Below, piece after piece: positions 34,563-44,789 of a stretch of DNA of 64,000 nucleotides. The notes below the pieces were generated by a model. It was not told the origin of the DNA. It made no database searches and saw only the letters and a list, made by a program, of their open reading frames with translations. The stretch spans positions 124,001-188,000 of the forward strand of contig NZ_QQWG01000004.1 in assembly GCF_003863355.1 (NCBI RefSeq). Direction: 5' to 3'. Both the position numbers and the translations under genes were made by a program. The first letter of the stretch is position 1, and each line of letters begins with the position of its first letter. The stretch comes from Ancylomarina euxina (GTDB lineage Bacteria > Bacteroidota > Bacteroidia > Bacteroidales > Marinifilaceae).

Positions 34563-37550
34563 ATGAAAAGAAACATTGCCTATTTCTTTCTTGTGGCTCT
34601 ATTCGCTGTATTTACGGCTTGTGCCCCTAAGGAGAAATTTCAATCAGGAGAAAAGTACCATGGATTTACTCTGGTTGAGAACAGATTTGTGGAAGAAGTA
34701 AATGCCAACTGTTTGTTGTTTAAGCATGACAAAAGTGGCGCTAGATTACTGAAAATTGCAGCCGCCGATCCGAATAAGTTGTTTAATATTGCCTTTAAAA
34801 CAACCCCTCAAAACGATTGTGGTACACCTCATATTATGGAGCACTCTGTTTTGAATGGCTCGAAAAATTTTCCTGTAAAAAGTCCTTTCGACATTTTGAT
34901 AAAAGGTTCCTTAAATACCTTTTTAAATGCCATGACAGGTTCTGATTTTACAACCTACCCGGTAGCAAGTATGAACGATAAGGATTATTTCAACCTGATG
35001 CATGTTTATCTTGATGCTGTTTTTAATCCAAATCTTCGTACCGACCCTAAAATTCTTCAGCAAGAAGGCTGGCATCATGAATTGGCAAGCAAAGACGATG
35101 AAGTGGTCTATAAAGGTGTCGTTTATAATGAAATGAAAGGAGCCTTCTCAAATCCAAACAGAGAATTGGGTTACCAAGTTAATAAGATTCTTTTCCCGGA
35201 TAATACCTACGGTGTTTCATCAGGAGGATACCCTAAAGCGATTCCTCAGCTAAGTCAGGAAGCTTTTGTAGACTTTCATAAAAAGTATTACCACCCAGGT
35301 AACAGCTACATTTTATTATATGGTAATGGCGATTTAGATAAAGAACTTCAGTTTATCGATACTGAGTATTTATCGAATTACGATTTATCAACTGAAAAAG
35401 TGGAAATTCCTTTGCAAAAGCCATTTGATAAAATGAAGGAAGCTGAGAAAACCTATGCAGTATCTGATGGGGCCTCAACAAAAGATCAAACTTTCTTAAA
35501 TATAAGTTTTGTAGCTGGCGAAGGTACCGATATCGCTTTAGGATTAACTTTCGATGTTTTAGCTGACGCACTGGTTAATCACGAATCAGCTCCCTTACGC
35601 TTAGCTTTACAAGAAGCTGGAATTGGTCGCGACGTGAGTGCTTATTATAATTCTGCAAAACAGGGTGTTTTCGACATTACAGTAGAAAATGCGAACCCTG
35701 AGGATAAAGACAGATTCAAAGAGATCGTTTTTTCTACGATGAAAACAGTTGCAGAAAAAGGTTTTGATAAAACAATGGTTGAAGGCATTCTAAATCGTAT
35801 GGAATTCAACATGAAAGAAGGCAATACACCACAGAAAGGGATGATGTATTTATTCCAATCTTATCAAAGCTGGATGTTTGCTAATGATCCATTCATTGGT
35901 TTAGAATATAATAAACCATTGGAAGAAGCTAAAAAAGCGCTTACTACCAATATTCTCGAAACAACCACAACCAAATATTTGACAAACAACCCTCATGCTT
36001 TATTAATGGTTTTAAAACCAGAACCTGGTTTGCAAGCTAAACTAACTGAGGAAACAAAAGCGGAACTCAAAGCATTTCAAGATGGTTTAAGTGATGAGGA
36101 AAAAGAGAGCTTGATTACTCAAACTAAAGAATTGATTGCTTACCAGAAAAGGGAGGATACACCTGAAGCGATGGCTACTATTCCAATGCTTGAATTGGCA
36201 GATATCACAAGCGATATTGAATGGTTTGGAATCGATAAGAAGTCTATTGCTGACGTAGAGGTTTTACACCACAATACGTTCACAAACAATATCCTATACA
36301 GTAACTTGTATTTTGACATCCGCACCTTACCTAAAGATCTAATTCCGTATGCAGAACTCTTGTCTTCCTTCTTAGGCAAACTGAACACGGAAAATTACAC
36401 TTACGGTGAACTGGATAATGCATTGAATATTCAAACAGGTGGTTTCAACACATACACAACCACTTTCCTTGAAGAACATTCTGACGATAAGATGATTCCT
36501 AAATTTGCAGTTTATACCAAAGCGACAGCTGCAAAGGCTGGAAAAATGTTTGAATTGGCTAATGAGGTGATTAATCATTCGAAACTAAACGATAAAGATC
36601 GTTTGAAAGAACTACTGACTCGTCATCAATCCAGAGTTGACTCTGATATTAAAAATAACGGTTTAAATTACGCCATGACCCGCCTTCGTTCGTATTACTC
36701 TAAATATGGAGCTTACAGCGAGGAAACCAGCGGATTGGATTATTATCGTTTTGTTACTGATTTATCAGATCATTTCGATGCTAAAAGTGACGAGCTTATT
36801 GCCAATCTTGAAAAAACAGCAAGTTTACTTTTTGCCAAAGAAAATATGATTGGTTCTGTTACCTGTGACGAGAAAGACTTTATGGCCTATACAACAGGAA
36901 TGCAAAACTTTGCAGGCAAGTTAAAAGAAGGACCTGTTAGTCTAAATAATTGGAAATTTGACTTTAAAAAGAAAAACGAAGGTTTAAAGACGGCCTCGAA
37001 AGTACAATATGTAGTTAAAGGTTACGACTTAAAAAAGCTTGGATACGATTACAACGGTAAAATGAGAGTTCTAAACCAGGTACTTTCAACCGACTGGCTT
37101 CAAAAGCAGATACGTGTCATTGGGGGTGCTTATGGTGGTTTTGCAGGAATCTCAAATAGTGGCAATGTTTATTTTGCTTCTTACCGTGATCCTAATTTAT
37201 CAGAAACTATCGATAATTATAACAAAACGCCAGAATATCTGGAAAAGTTTGATGCCGATGCAAAAGAAATGACTCGTTATATTATTGGTACTATTTCACG
37301 AATGGATGGCCCTATGACAGCTTCACAAAGAGGAAATCGTGCGATTAAATATTACTTCGAGAAAACAACAGCCGAAGAGCTAAAAGCTGAACGAGCAGCC
37401 GTTTTATCAACAACACCAGCAGATATTAAAGAAATGAAAAAAATGGTGGAAGACATTTTGGCACAGGATGCTATTTGTGTGTATGGTAACGAAGACAAAG
37501 TAACCGAAAATGCGAAACTGTTTGGCAAAGTTATTAGCCTTACAGAATAA
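34563..37550 (+). CDS. M16C (presequence protease-like) peptidase lipoprotein
   Basis: A 995-residue metallopeptidase with a lipoprotein signal (MKRNIAYFFLVALFAVFTAC). The inverted zinc motif HxxEH is present as His90-Ile-Met-Glu93-His94 in GTPHIMEHSVLNG, and the LIKGSLNTFLNAMTGSDFTTYP block is that of M16C enzymes (PreP/pitrilysin branch). The family has two M16 halves joined by an M16C-associated helical hairpin and degrades peptides in an enclosed chamber. Attached to a membrane on the periplasmic side, it probably clears oligopeptides. Single gene with a terminator. Confidence 0.94.
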   Translation: MKRNIAYFFLVALFAVFTACAPKEKFQSGEKYHGFTLVENRFVEEVNANCLLFKHDKSGARLLKIAAADPNKLFNIAFKTTPQNDCGTPHIMEHSVLNGSKNFPVKSPFDILIKGSLNTFLNAMTGSDFTTYPVASMNDKDYFNLMHVYLDAVFNPNLRTDPKILQQEGWHHELASKDDEVVYKGVVYNEMKGAFSNPNRELGYQVNKILFPDNTYGVSSGGYPKAIPQLSQEAFVDFHKKYYHPGNSYILLYGNGDLDKELQFIDTEYLSNYDLSTEKVEIPLQKPFDKMKEAEKTYAVSDGASTKDQTFLNISFVAGEGTDIALGLTFDVLADALVNHESAPLRLALQEAGIGRDVSAYYNSAKQGVFDITVENANPEDKDRFKEIVFSTMKTVAEKGFDKTMVEGILNRMEFNMKEGNTPQKGMMYLFQSYQSWMFANDPFIGLEYNKPLEEAKKALTTNILETTTTKYLTNNPHALLMVLKPEPGLQAKLTEETKAELKAFQDGLSDEEKESLITQTKELIAYQKREDTPEAMATIPMLELADITSDIEWFGIDKKSIADVEVLHHNTFTNNILYSNLYFDIRTLPKDLIPYAELLSSFLGKLNTENYTYGELDNALNIQTGGFNTYTTTFLEEHSDDKMIPKFAVYTKATAAKAGKMFELANEVINHSKLNDKDRLKELLTRHQSRVDSDIKNNGLNYAMTRLRSYYSKYGAYSEETSGLDYYRFVTDLSDHFDAKSDELIANLEKTASLLFAKENMIGSVTCDEKDFMAYTTGMQNFAGKLKEGPVSLNNWKFDFKKKNEGLKTASKVQYVVKGYDLKKLGYDYNGKMRVLNQVLSTDWLQKQIRVIGGAYGGFAGISNSGNVYFASYRDPNLSETIDNYNKTPEYLEKFDADAKEMTRYIIGTISRMDGPMTASQRGNRAIKYYFEKTTAEELKAERAAVLSTTPADIKEMKKMVEDILAQDAICVYGNEDKVTENAKLFGKVISLTE

Positions 37551-37576
37551 GTCATTGTTTATAATAAAAAAATAAT

Positions 37577-37605
37577 AAAGGAGCCTATATGGCTCCTTTA
37601 TTTTT
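37577..37605 (+). terminator. Rho-independent terminator
   Basis: Arms AAAGGAGCC and GGCTCCTTT with loop TATAT and a following T-run, 26 bp after the M16C stop. Confidence 0.9.
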
Positions 37606-38093
37606 GTTTAAACCTCAGTCTTTAAAATAAATCCAAAGCCAATAGCGTCCTAAATAAATTGGCGCTTCGCCCAAACCCGACTTCATTTTTTGGCTTGATC
37701 CAAAAAACGAAGCAAAAAAGATCAAGGCTGCTTTTTAAATATCTTTCTTATTTGCCTCATGCTTAAGTGCGGCCGGGTGATTTTCGAACAAGTTCTCAAC
37801 TTCCCGGTCTTACTAAAGCTTTCGTTAAACGAAAAAGATTTAAAAGAGATGCCCTATTTCCTTGATCTCAAAAAAGAACCCTTTGTTCCTATTTTGAGCT
37901 TAATTGTGAGAATAGTAATGAAATACAAGGCACTAACAAAAATGTTTAGGACAGGATTGATCCAAAGCCTTTATTACAGCAAATTTACAATCTGAATTAA
38001 TAGTAAATTCATCTAAAAAAATCTGCAAGCCTCCTTCTCTTATTGTATCTTTAATGGGAATCAACACATTCTAACCTCTAAAAAGAAAATGTA
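37606..38093. other. Gap with conserved-looking repeat, no gene
   Basis: Includes GCTTGATCC...GATCAAGGC (about 37693-37732), and a stretch with GTGCGGCCGGGTGATTTTCG and CCCGGTCTTACTAAAG, of a kind I associate with dispersed Bacteroidota repeats; similar words occur at the left end of the window. An open frame at 37759-37995 encodes 78 residues without family or signal features and overlaps this repeat, so it is not called. Confidence 0.45.
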
Positions 38094-39968
38094 ATGAGAC
38101 AGTTATTAACATGGGCATGCTGCATATTCCTTATTATCCCATTGAAAGCACAAGAAGTACCCGCCGTTTATTCCAATATAGGTACCGATGAAAATGGCAT
38201 CTACTTACAATTGGAAAACAAAAGAATTTATGCTGTCCCTCCTAATGACATGTTTCACTTTAGCGATTTATATTCGAACGTAACTGGCACACAAAAAGGA
38301 TTGGATATCGATTTTAAATTCCCTGAGCTAAATGGGACGCTCTATTATGGTTTCATCAATTATAAGGACGGTCGTTTCCCTCAGCCTGTTTATTTTAGAG
38401 AAAGCGCTCCTATCATCAATGGGAAAACAAACATTCCTATCGCATCCAGACTATCGGGCAGGTACGATATGATTGGCTGGGAGAAATCTGGTCAAGGTGT
38501 TTTGGGTTACCGTATCGTCAATAAGGATGGAACCATCCTTTATGACGGGAAAGTCGCCTTTACCCATAAAGATGACTTATTTACAGCTGTTCCAACCCTT
38601 ATCGAAGGTCCTTTTATTAATAAATTAACGGATAAAGAACTTGTCATTTCTTTCACAACTTCACAAAAAATAAAAGCAAGCATTGTTGTCAATGGCAAAA
38701 CATATCATGATAAAAAAGCAAGCTTACAACACGAAATAAAAATAAATAAACTGACAGCGAAAACAACTTATCCATACACCCTTAAGATAGATAAACTTAG
38801 CTTCAACTTTAAGTTCGAGACGGCTCCAAAACCTGGTGATAGAAAAAGATTCACTTTTGCTTATGGTAGTGATTCAAGAGCAGGTCAAGGCGGTGGTGAA
38901 AGAAACATTTTTGGAACCAATGCTTATATTATGAAACGCATTGCTTCGCTGGCTAAGGCGGAAGATGCCAAATTTGTACAATTCACGGGTGATTTAATCG
39001 ATGGTTATGAAGTGAGTAAAGAGAGAATGAATCTTCAATATGCTAATTGGAAGCATGCCGTTGAGCCTTATTGGCATTATATCCCTTTTTATGCTGGTTT
39101 TGGGAATCATGAGGCCTATTCCTATCTCTTTAATGATACGGTGTCTAATTATAGCTATATGATTGATCATTTCCCATTTGCAGATGATTCTGGGGAGTCT
39201 ATCTTTCAAGATAACTTTGTATTGCCAGAAAATGGTCCCCAAAGTGAGGATGGATCAATTTATGACCCTAATCCTTCAATAATGGACTTTCCCTCCTATA
39301 AAGAATCAGTTTATTGGTATAGCTATGATAATATCGCTATGGTGGTTTTAAACTCCGACTATTTTTATGCCCCACAAGGCCTACATCTTGCTAGCGGAAA
39401 CTTGCACGCCTTTATCATGGATAACCAGCTAAAATGGCTTGAAAAAACGCTTAAACAGCTTGAAAAGAATGAGACCATCGATCATATTTTTATTAGTCTG
39501 CACACGCCTTTTTTTCCCAATGGTGGTCATGTAAAGGATGATATGTGGTATAGTGGTGATAATCGTTACAGAGCCATGGTCGCTGGGAAAGGCTATATTG
39601 AAGGTATTATTCAGCGAAGAGACCAACTTTTGGATCTTATCGTGAACAAAAGCAATAAAACGGTTGCTGCCCTTACGGGTGACGAGCACAATTACAATAT
39701 GCTGACCATTAACGAAGATATGCCTCGTTATCCTGAGAATTACCCACACGATAAGCTAAAACTGAAGCGAACATTCTATCAAATCAATAATGGTGCTGCA
39801 GGTGCCCCATACTATGCACAGGAAAAGACAGCCTGGATGATGAACCTACGGAACTTCTCTACTCAAAATGCCCTTGTACTTATTGACGTGGATGGTTCAA
39901 GCGTTCATGTTCGAGTAAAAAATCCGGATACCTTGGAACTGATTGATGCATATACTCTTCGAAAATAG
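38094..39968 (+). CDS. Purple acid phosphatase-like metallophosphoesterase
   Basis: A 624-residue exported protein with signal peptide ending IPLKAQ. Residues about 170-245 are a fibronectin-III-like N-terminal domain as in purple acid phosphatases. The metallophosphoesterase domain follows, with DSR (Asp260), GDLID (Asp300), GNHE (about residue 336), a HTPF segment and GDEHNY as the last metal motif. It should be a dinuclear-metal phosphatase in the periplasm. Its 3' end (about the last 70 codons) is present a second time, broken, at 44790-45000, beyond the three-gene operon. Confidence 0.9.
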   Translation: MRQLLTWACCIFLIIPLKAQEVPAVYSNIGTDENGIYLQLENKRIYAVPPNDMFHFSDLYSNVTGTQKGLDIDFKFPELNGTLYYGFINYKDGRFPQPVYFRESAPIINGKTNIPIASRLSGRYDMIGWEKSGQGVLGYRIVNKDGTILYDGKVAFTHKDDLFTAVPTLIEGPFINKLTDKELVISFTTSQKIKASIVVNGKTYHDKKASLQHEIKINKLTAKTTYPYTLKIDKLSFNFKFETAPKPGDRKRFTFAYGSDSRAGQGGGERNIFGTNAYIMKRIASLAKAEDAKFVQFTGDLIDGYEVSKERMNLQYANWKHAVEPYWHYIPFYAGFGNHEAYSYLFNDTVSNYSYMIDHFPFADDSGESIFQDNFVLPENGPQSEDGSIYDPNPSIMDFPSYKESVYWYSYDNIAMVVLNSDYFYAPQGLHLASGNLHAFIMDNQLKWLEKTLKQLEKNETIDHIFISLHTPFFPNGGHVKDDMWYSGDNRYRAMVAGKGYIEGIIQRRDQLLDLIVNKSNKTVAALTGDEHNYNMLTINEDMPRYPENYPHDKLKLKRTFYQINNGAAGAPYYAQEKTAWMMNLRNFSTQNALVLIDVDGSSVHVRVKNPDTLELIDAYTLRK

Positions 39969-40253
39969 TATCCCTGACTTTAGAGGGGACTAGGATCTGA
40001 AATTTGGCTTTAGTTAATTGATGTTTTAATATATATCAGAAGGCAAATTAACTGTTTTAGGATGACACCATTCAATATCTATCCCAAGTAAAATATGTGC
40101 AAAGCGCTGGATCTCACAGGCCGTTTCAAGTTCCATTCACCTTATTGTCAACACAATAATTCTTTCTTTCTTTTTATTTATAAGTCATCATAAAAAGTAT
40201 TTAAAAATATAAAAATCCTGAATTTGGAATTCTTATATTGCATTGGGTTTATT

Positions 40254-42662
40254 ATGAATAACAAAGATTTGAAACACATGATATCTGACAAAGAGAAAAA
40301 TCTAACAACCAATCACATAAAAACTTTAGAGGTTTTAAATAAACATTTAGATGACTATCTAAACCTATTGGAACAAAGCCTGACAAAGGATAGACTTTCT
40401 CAGCTTATTCTAAAAGATTTTATGGAAGTCAGCAATTTCTTTATCACGATAGGCGATCAGGAATACAACAAAGTACAAACTGGCAAAAATTTCGACTTCA
40501 CCACAATACACAGCTTACACTATCTGTTATCTGAATCATTTAAGGATACGATGTTGATACATCGCGATGTGCTATTGCAGCTTCAAATTTCACAAAATAA
40601 GAAACAAGAATCGTTGGTTGATGATAAGGCAATACAGCATCACTTAAAAGAATCCAAAGCAATTTTAGAAAAAGCAATCCATTCCTTTATTCAGAAAATC
40701 AGTGAAGAACAAAATTCGATTCAGCAAACAGATAAAAAAAGGAAGAAGCTTGTTTCCAAAGCCAAACACCAGCAAAACCCTTGGGAAGTCTACAAAAATC
40801 AATTTCTAACCATACAAAACCAAGCAAAAGATATTGAAAAATCGGCTTATACTTTAGCGGATATCATCCTTGTTTTTAGGGATATTAAAAACCATACCCA
40901 AACCATTTGTACAACGCTTATCAGTGAACTTGAGAGTTCAAAACAAACTATAATAAGGGTCATGGATTCAGTCCAGAACTTGGATGAACCTGTTAAAACC
41001 TCAGAAACCATTTCACTAATTGAGAAGATATTAGATGATTTAGATTTAAAAAATCCACAACAGGAAACCTATGCCTTTGATATTGAATTAAAAATTGCAT
41101 TACTTAAAGAAAATAGCATTCCTGTTGCAAGCGAAGATGGTTTACTTCTCATCAAAAAAATAGACTTTAATAAATCGGCTAAAAAGTGGCTGAACTATAT
41201 GCTACTCCCCGATCTGATCGAACTGTGGCAGAACAGAGCAAATTTGGTCGCTTTTTATAAGCATAGCTTACACAATTTAAAAAGCAGTTTAACCTTACTT
41301 AAAAATAACAATACGCTTGAAACCTTGCCTTCTCAGGTGCAAAGCATCCAAAATTTGTTGCTCTCGGCCGACACAAATGAAAAGCTGCAAAGGAAGATAA
41401 TTGGTGAAGTACAAAAAAAATTCAGTACAGATTTCTTAGTCACAAATATTTATGATACCGAAGATTTTTTAAAAGTTTCTTTGCAATCATCAATGACCCA
41501 GCTCACATCTTCAAAAAATAAATTCTTAATCGACGTCGATAGAAAAATTCAAAACATCCTTTCTTTTTTCAGTACAAAATATGAAATCAGCACAGCTGAT
41601 AATCCTTTTAAGAAATTAGAGGCATCATCAAAATGCATTGAATACAGAACATTTAAAGCATCAAACATCCATTACGATACTCTTTTTTTAAATAAGAATT
41701 TTATTGGCGATTTGTTCCTGGTTCCCCGCGAAACCGAAAAACAAAAACTACAGGAAAGTTTAAATCTATGGGAAAAAGGACATAATAAAGCGGCACTAGT
41801 AGTAGGAAATAATTTAAGTGGAAAATCCACCTTTATAGAAAGTGTGGCAAAAGATCATTTCGATAAACAAAGTATTGTTCTCGAAATAGACAGTACGATT
41901 TCCGTTGAAGGAAGAAAATTTACGACCACAAAAAACCTTGCAGAAGCTCTTCAGCACATTAAGAAACACACCTATAATTTCCGCCCTTTATTGGTCATTG
42001 ATAATCTGGAATTATGGAGAGACAAAAATCACAGTTTATTGGATAATGTAAGAGCCGCCATAGAGTTCATAGAATCAGAATCGGATCAGGTTTTCGTTAT
42101 CATGACGACTTCAAGTGCCATGCAGTCTCATTTGGACAGAAGGCTTCCTTTTTCTCATTCGTTTAGCTCCATTATCGATGTTAATAAAGCCAAAATAGAT
42201 GAAATACATAAAGCCATCTTATTGCGACATGGTGCCTCTCACCGAAGTCTGGTTACAGAAAAAGGGCTCCCCTTGCACAATAAACAACTGGAGTTATATG
42301 TCCAAAAATTGTGTAAAAATTACGACTACAATATGGGCGAAGTCTTGCAAGCATGGACATATGCAATCACTACTACTGACGACAATAGAGTTGTTTATCA
42401 GGAAAAGGAATATGAATTTGAAGATTTTTTCACCACCGAAGAAGTAATTATTCTCAAATATGTTTTGTTATACAAACACATTAATGAAATTGTATTAAAA
42501 AACTTTTTGGGCAAACGATACGACAGCTCATATAAATCCGGATTAAAACGTTTAATTAACACCAAAGTTTTTCTGCGAAACCCTGAAGGAAATCTGGTTT
42601 TAAATCCAGTATTATACCACAACATTCGTGAAATTTTAAAATACAAAGGAGTACTCAACTAA
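40254..42662 (+). CDS. Large helical protein with AAA-type ATPase domain
   Basis: About 802 residues from the ATG at 40254; a TTG 30 bp upstream is less likely. Residues 1 to about 490 are helical and coiled-coil-rich with no recognised family. A P-loop ATPase follows: Walker A GNNLSGKST (residues 517-525), Walker B LLVIDN (about 579-584), a sensor-like VFVIMTTSS, an arginine-rich DRRLPF that could supply an arginine finger, then a C-terminal winged-helix-like part (about 735-800). The layout resembles AAA/STAND regulators. The stop codon directly abuts the next ATG (TAAATG), so translation is coupled. I know no described family with these exact partners. Confidence 0.88.
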   Translation: MNNKDLKHMISDKEKNLTTNHIKTLEVLNKHLDDYLNLLEQSLTKDRLSQLILKDFMEVSNFFITIGDQEYNKVQTGKNFDFTTIHSLHYLLSESFKDTMLIHRDVLLQLQISQNKKQESLVDDKAIQHHLKESKAILEKAIHSFIQKISEEQNSIQQTDKKRKKLVSKAKHQQNPWEVYKNQFLTIQNQAKDIEKSAYTLADIILVFRDIKNHTQTICTTLISELESSKQTIIRVMDSVQNLDEPVKTSETISLIEKILDDLDLKNPQQETYAFDIELKIALLKENSIPVASEDGLLLIKKIDFNKSAKKWLNYMLLPDLIELWQNRANLVAFYKHSLHNLKSSLTLLKNNNTLETLPSQVQSIQNLLLSADTNEKLQRKIIGEVQKKFSTDFLVTNIYDTEDFLKVSLQSSMTQLTSSKNKFLIDVDRKIQNILSFFSTKYEISTADNPFKKLEASSKCIEYRTFKASNIHYDTLFLNKNFIGDLFLVPRETEKQKLQESLNLWEKGHNKAALVVGNNLSGKSTFIESVAKDHFDKQSIVLEIDSTISVEGRKFTTTKNLAEALQHIKKHTYNFRPLLVIDNLELWRDKNHSLLDNVRAAIEFIESESDQVFVIMTTSSAMQSHLDRRLPFSHSFSSIIDVNKAKIDEIHKAILLRHGASHRSLVTEKGLPLHNKQLELYVQKLCKNYDYNMGEVLQAWTYAITTTDDNRVVYQEKEYEFEDFFTTEEVIILKYVLLYKHINEIVLKNFLGKRYDSSYKSGLKRLINTKVFLRNPEGNLVLNPVLYHNIREILKYKGVLN

Positions 42663-43376
42663 ATGGAAAATATCGAAACACTATACACATGGAGCGGCCT
42701 ACTAGGTCTTATTGTACTGCTATTAGTCATCTATTGGATACTAAAACTAATAACATACATTGGAGAGCGATTTGCTAAAAAGAACGTCACCAATAAAAAA
42801 ATAATAAGCTTTTTAAGAAAAAGTCAGTTGTTTTATAAACCCGCTGCATTATCGTTTTTATTGCTTGATTTTATATCGATCAATTACATTACACACAGTA
42901 TTCTATTGGTTTTTATAAGTCTTTTTGGTTTTTACTATATCAAAAACTACGTGAGCGGCATTTTTTTCAAGGCAAACCCCTTGGTAAGCAAAGACGCATT
43001 TATCACGATAGGAGATTTTAAAGGCGAAGTTAAGAATCTTCAATCCTTCGGTTTAATTATCAATGCTGAATCAGGAGAACGATTTATTAATTACACAGAG
43101 ATTGAAAATTTAGGGTTTGCAATCAACTCAAATGTGAACACCAAATTAAGGCAAACTCTTTACCTGAAAACAGAACTAACAAAAGAGCAGGTTTTAAATC
43201 TGATTTTCGACAATCCTATTTTAGATTTCGGACAAAAACCCAGCATCAAGAACAGTGAAACTCCTCAGGTATATAAATTTCAGTATACACTTGAAAATGG
43301 TGCTGCCACCGAAGATTTAACAGCCTTTTTACAGGAAATACAGATTGAAACAAGTACAACCAACAATTTTAAGTAA
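42663..43376 (+). CDS. MscS-like mechanosensitive channel protein
   Basis: A 237-residue membrane protein. There are hydrophobic segments at about residues 8-30, 58-75 and 80-95, then a pore-lining-like helix (YYIKNYVSGIFFK) and the MscS beta-domain (KDAFITIGDFKGEVKNLQSFGLIIN, then RFINYTEIEN). The C-terminal part is short. MscS proteins form heptameric channels opened by membrane tension, but some are gated by other partners. It starts immediately after the ATPase stop and 5 bp before the antiporter gene, so a joint complex is plausible. It could be a pore gated by the ATPase protein; that is inference. Confidence 0.85.
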   Translation: MENIETLYTWSGLLGLIVLLLVIYWILKLITYIGERFAKKNVTNKKIISFLRKSQLFYKPAALSFLLLDFISINYITHSILLVFISLFGFYYIKNYVSGIFFKANPLVSKDAFITIGDFKGEVKNLQSFGLIINAESGERFINYTEIENLGFAINSNVNTKLRQTLYLKTELTKEQVLNLIFDNPILDFGQKPSIKNSETPQVYKFQYTLENGAATEDLTAFLQEIQIETSTTNNFK

Positions 43377-43381
43377 GCAAC

Positions 43382-44644
43382 ATGGAAATCATTTCATCTT
43401 ATAATTTGATTATTGAAGTATCTATAATCATTATTTTATCCTTTTTATTCAATGGATTATCCAGAAAAACCAATATCCCTGCCGTATTGATGCTCATCGT
43501 ACTTGGGGTTGGTTGCCAATACATCCTAAAATATTTCAATGCAACATCATTAAATTTCTTTCCCATTCTGGAAGTTCTGGGAATTATCGGATTAATTATG
43601 ATTGTGCTGGAAGCGGCCCTGGAACTAGAACTGAAAAGAGAGAAATTGATCCCCATCCTAAAATCATTTAGCGTAGCCTTAAGCGGCCTGATTTTATCTA
43701 CATGGGCAGTTGTGTTGATTCTTTACAATTTCATACCCGGAATGACCATGCAATCGGCCTGGCTATACGCAACTCCCTTGTCTATACTATCCAGTGCCAT
43801 TATCATACCAAGCGTATCAGGTTTAAATGCAAGCAAAAAAGAATTTCACATCTACGAAAGTACTTTTTCGGATATCATGGGCATTATGATGTTCTATTTT
43901 TTAACCGGAAAATTAAATCCTGCCGAAGACAGCGGTGTAACCGGTTTTGCAGGAAATATAATACTCACCATTATTATCTCTCTGATAGCCAGTTATGCAA
44001 TCATTTTAATTTTCCAACGCATCAAAAGTCAGGTAAAGCTATTTTTACTAATAGCGGTATTGTTATTACTATATGCACTTGGTAAAAAAATGCACCTCTC
44101 TTCGCTTATTATCATTCTGATATTCGGCTTAGTAATAGCGAATATGAAACTTTTTTTCAAAGGCAAACTTTCAAAATTAATTGATTTCGATAAAGCACAT
44201 CATATCTATCATGAGTTACACACGATTACAGCAGAAACAGCCTTTGTTGTCCGAACCTTTTTCTTTGTGATTTTTGGTCTTTCTATAGCTGTTTCCTCTT
44301 TACTAAGCCTAAACGTGACTCTGATTAGTTTCCTGATTCTTGTTTCGATTTATACGATACGATACATGACACTTCGTATTTTTGCCGGAAAAGATATCAT
44401 ACCGCAATTGTTCATTGCTCCTCGTGGTTTAATTACCGTTCTTCTCTTTTACAGCATACCTACCGAAGCCCAAATTGTAGGATTTGAGCCAGGAATATTG
44501 CTTTGTGTAATTATTGGAACCAGTTTAATTATGACTTTCGCAATGATTTACGACAAGTACAGAAACTCAATAGCACTAAATATGGCCTCAGATAGAAAAG
44601 TAGAAAGTGTAAAATGGAAAGCTCCAAGCATCGATGAGTTATAG
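43382..44644 (+). CDS. Cation:proton antiporter (CPA family)
   Basis: A 420-residue antiporter of the CPA superfamily with about 12 hydrophobic segments. The EST-FSDIMG region (about residues 158-166) occupies the place of the ion-binding ND/DD motif, and TAETAFVVRTFFFVIFGL matches the later conserved helix. APRGLITVLLFYSIP is a typical helix near the C-terminus. It lacks the TrkA-like cytosolic regulatory domains found in many KefB/CPA2 proteins, which suggests that regulation could come from its operon partners. Probably exchanges Na+ or K+ for H+. It is the third gene and is followed by a strong terminator. Confidence 0.9.
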   Translation: MEIISSYNLIIEVSIIIILSFLFNGLSRKTNIPAVLMLIVLGVGCQYILKYFNATSLNFFPILEVLGIIGLIMIVLEAALELELKREKLIPILKSFSVALSGLILSTWAVVLILYNFIPGMTMQSAWLYATPLSILSSAIIIPSVSGLNASKKEFHIYESTFSDIMGIMMFYFLTGKLNPAEDSGVTGFAGNIILTIIISLIASYAIILIFQRIKSQVKLFLLIAVLLLLYALGKKMHLSSLIIILIFGLVIANMKLFFKGKLSKLIDFDKAHHIYHELHTITAETAFVVRTFFFVIFGLSIAVSSLLSLNVTLISFLILVSIYTIRYMTLRIFAGKDIIPQLFIAPRGLITVLLFYSIPTEAQIVGFEPGILLCVIIGTSLIMTFAMIYDKYRNSIALNMASDRKVESVKWKAPSIDEL

Positions 44645-44789
44645 GAGGCTAAAGTTTCTTGTTAATTAAACATCTATAACATTCTTATTTACAAAACGAC
44701 TAATCATTAAGCATTAGTCGTTTTGTTATTTAAAAATTGTTCTATAACTTATTCCTTCAATCAGATTAATATACTACGACTGACAAAAT
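44645..44789. other. Spacer after the antiporter operon
   Basis: Holds the terminator at 44691-44726. No gene. Confidence 0.5.
44691..44726. terminator. Strong terminator of the three-gene operon
   Basis: A perfect 14-bp stem (ACAAAACGACTAAT and complement, 8-base loop) followed by TATTTAAAAATTG. It ends the ATPase-MscS-antiporter transcript. Confidence 0.9.

Noticed and set aside
37759-37995. 78-residue plus-strand frame
   Set aside because: Overlaps a dispersed repeat, no recognised domain, no proper context.
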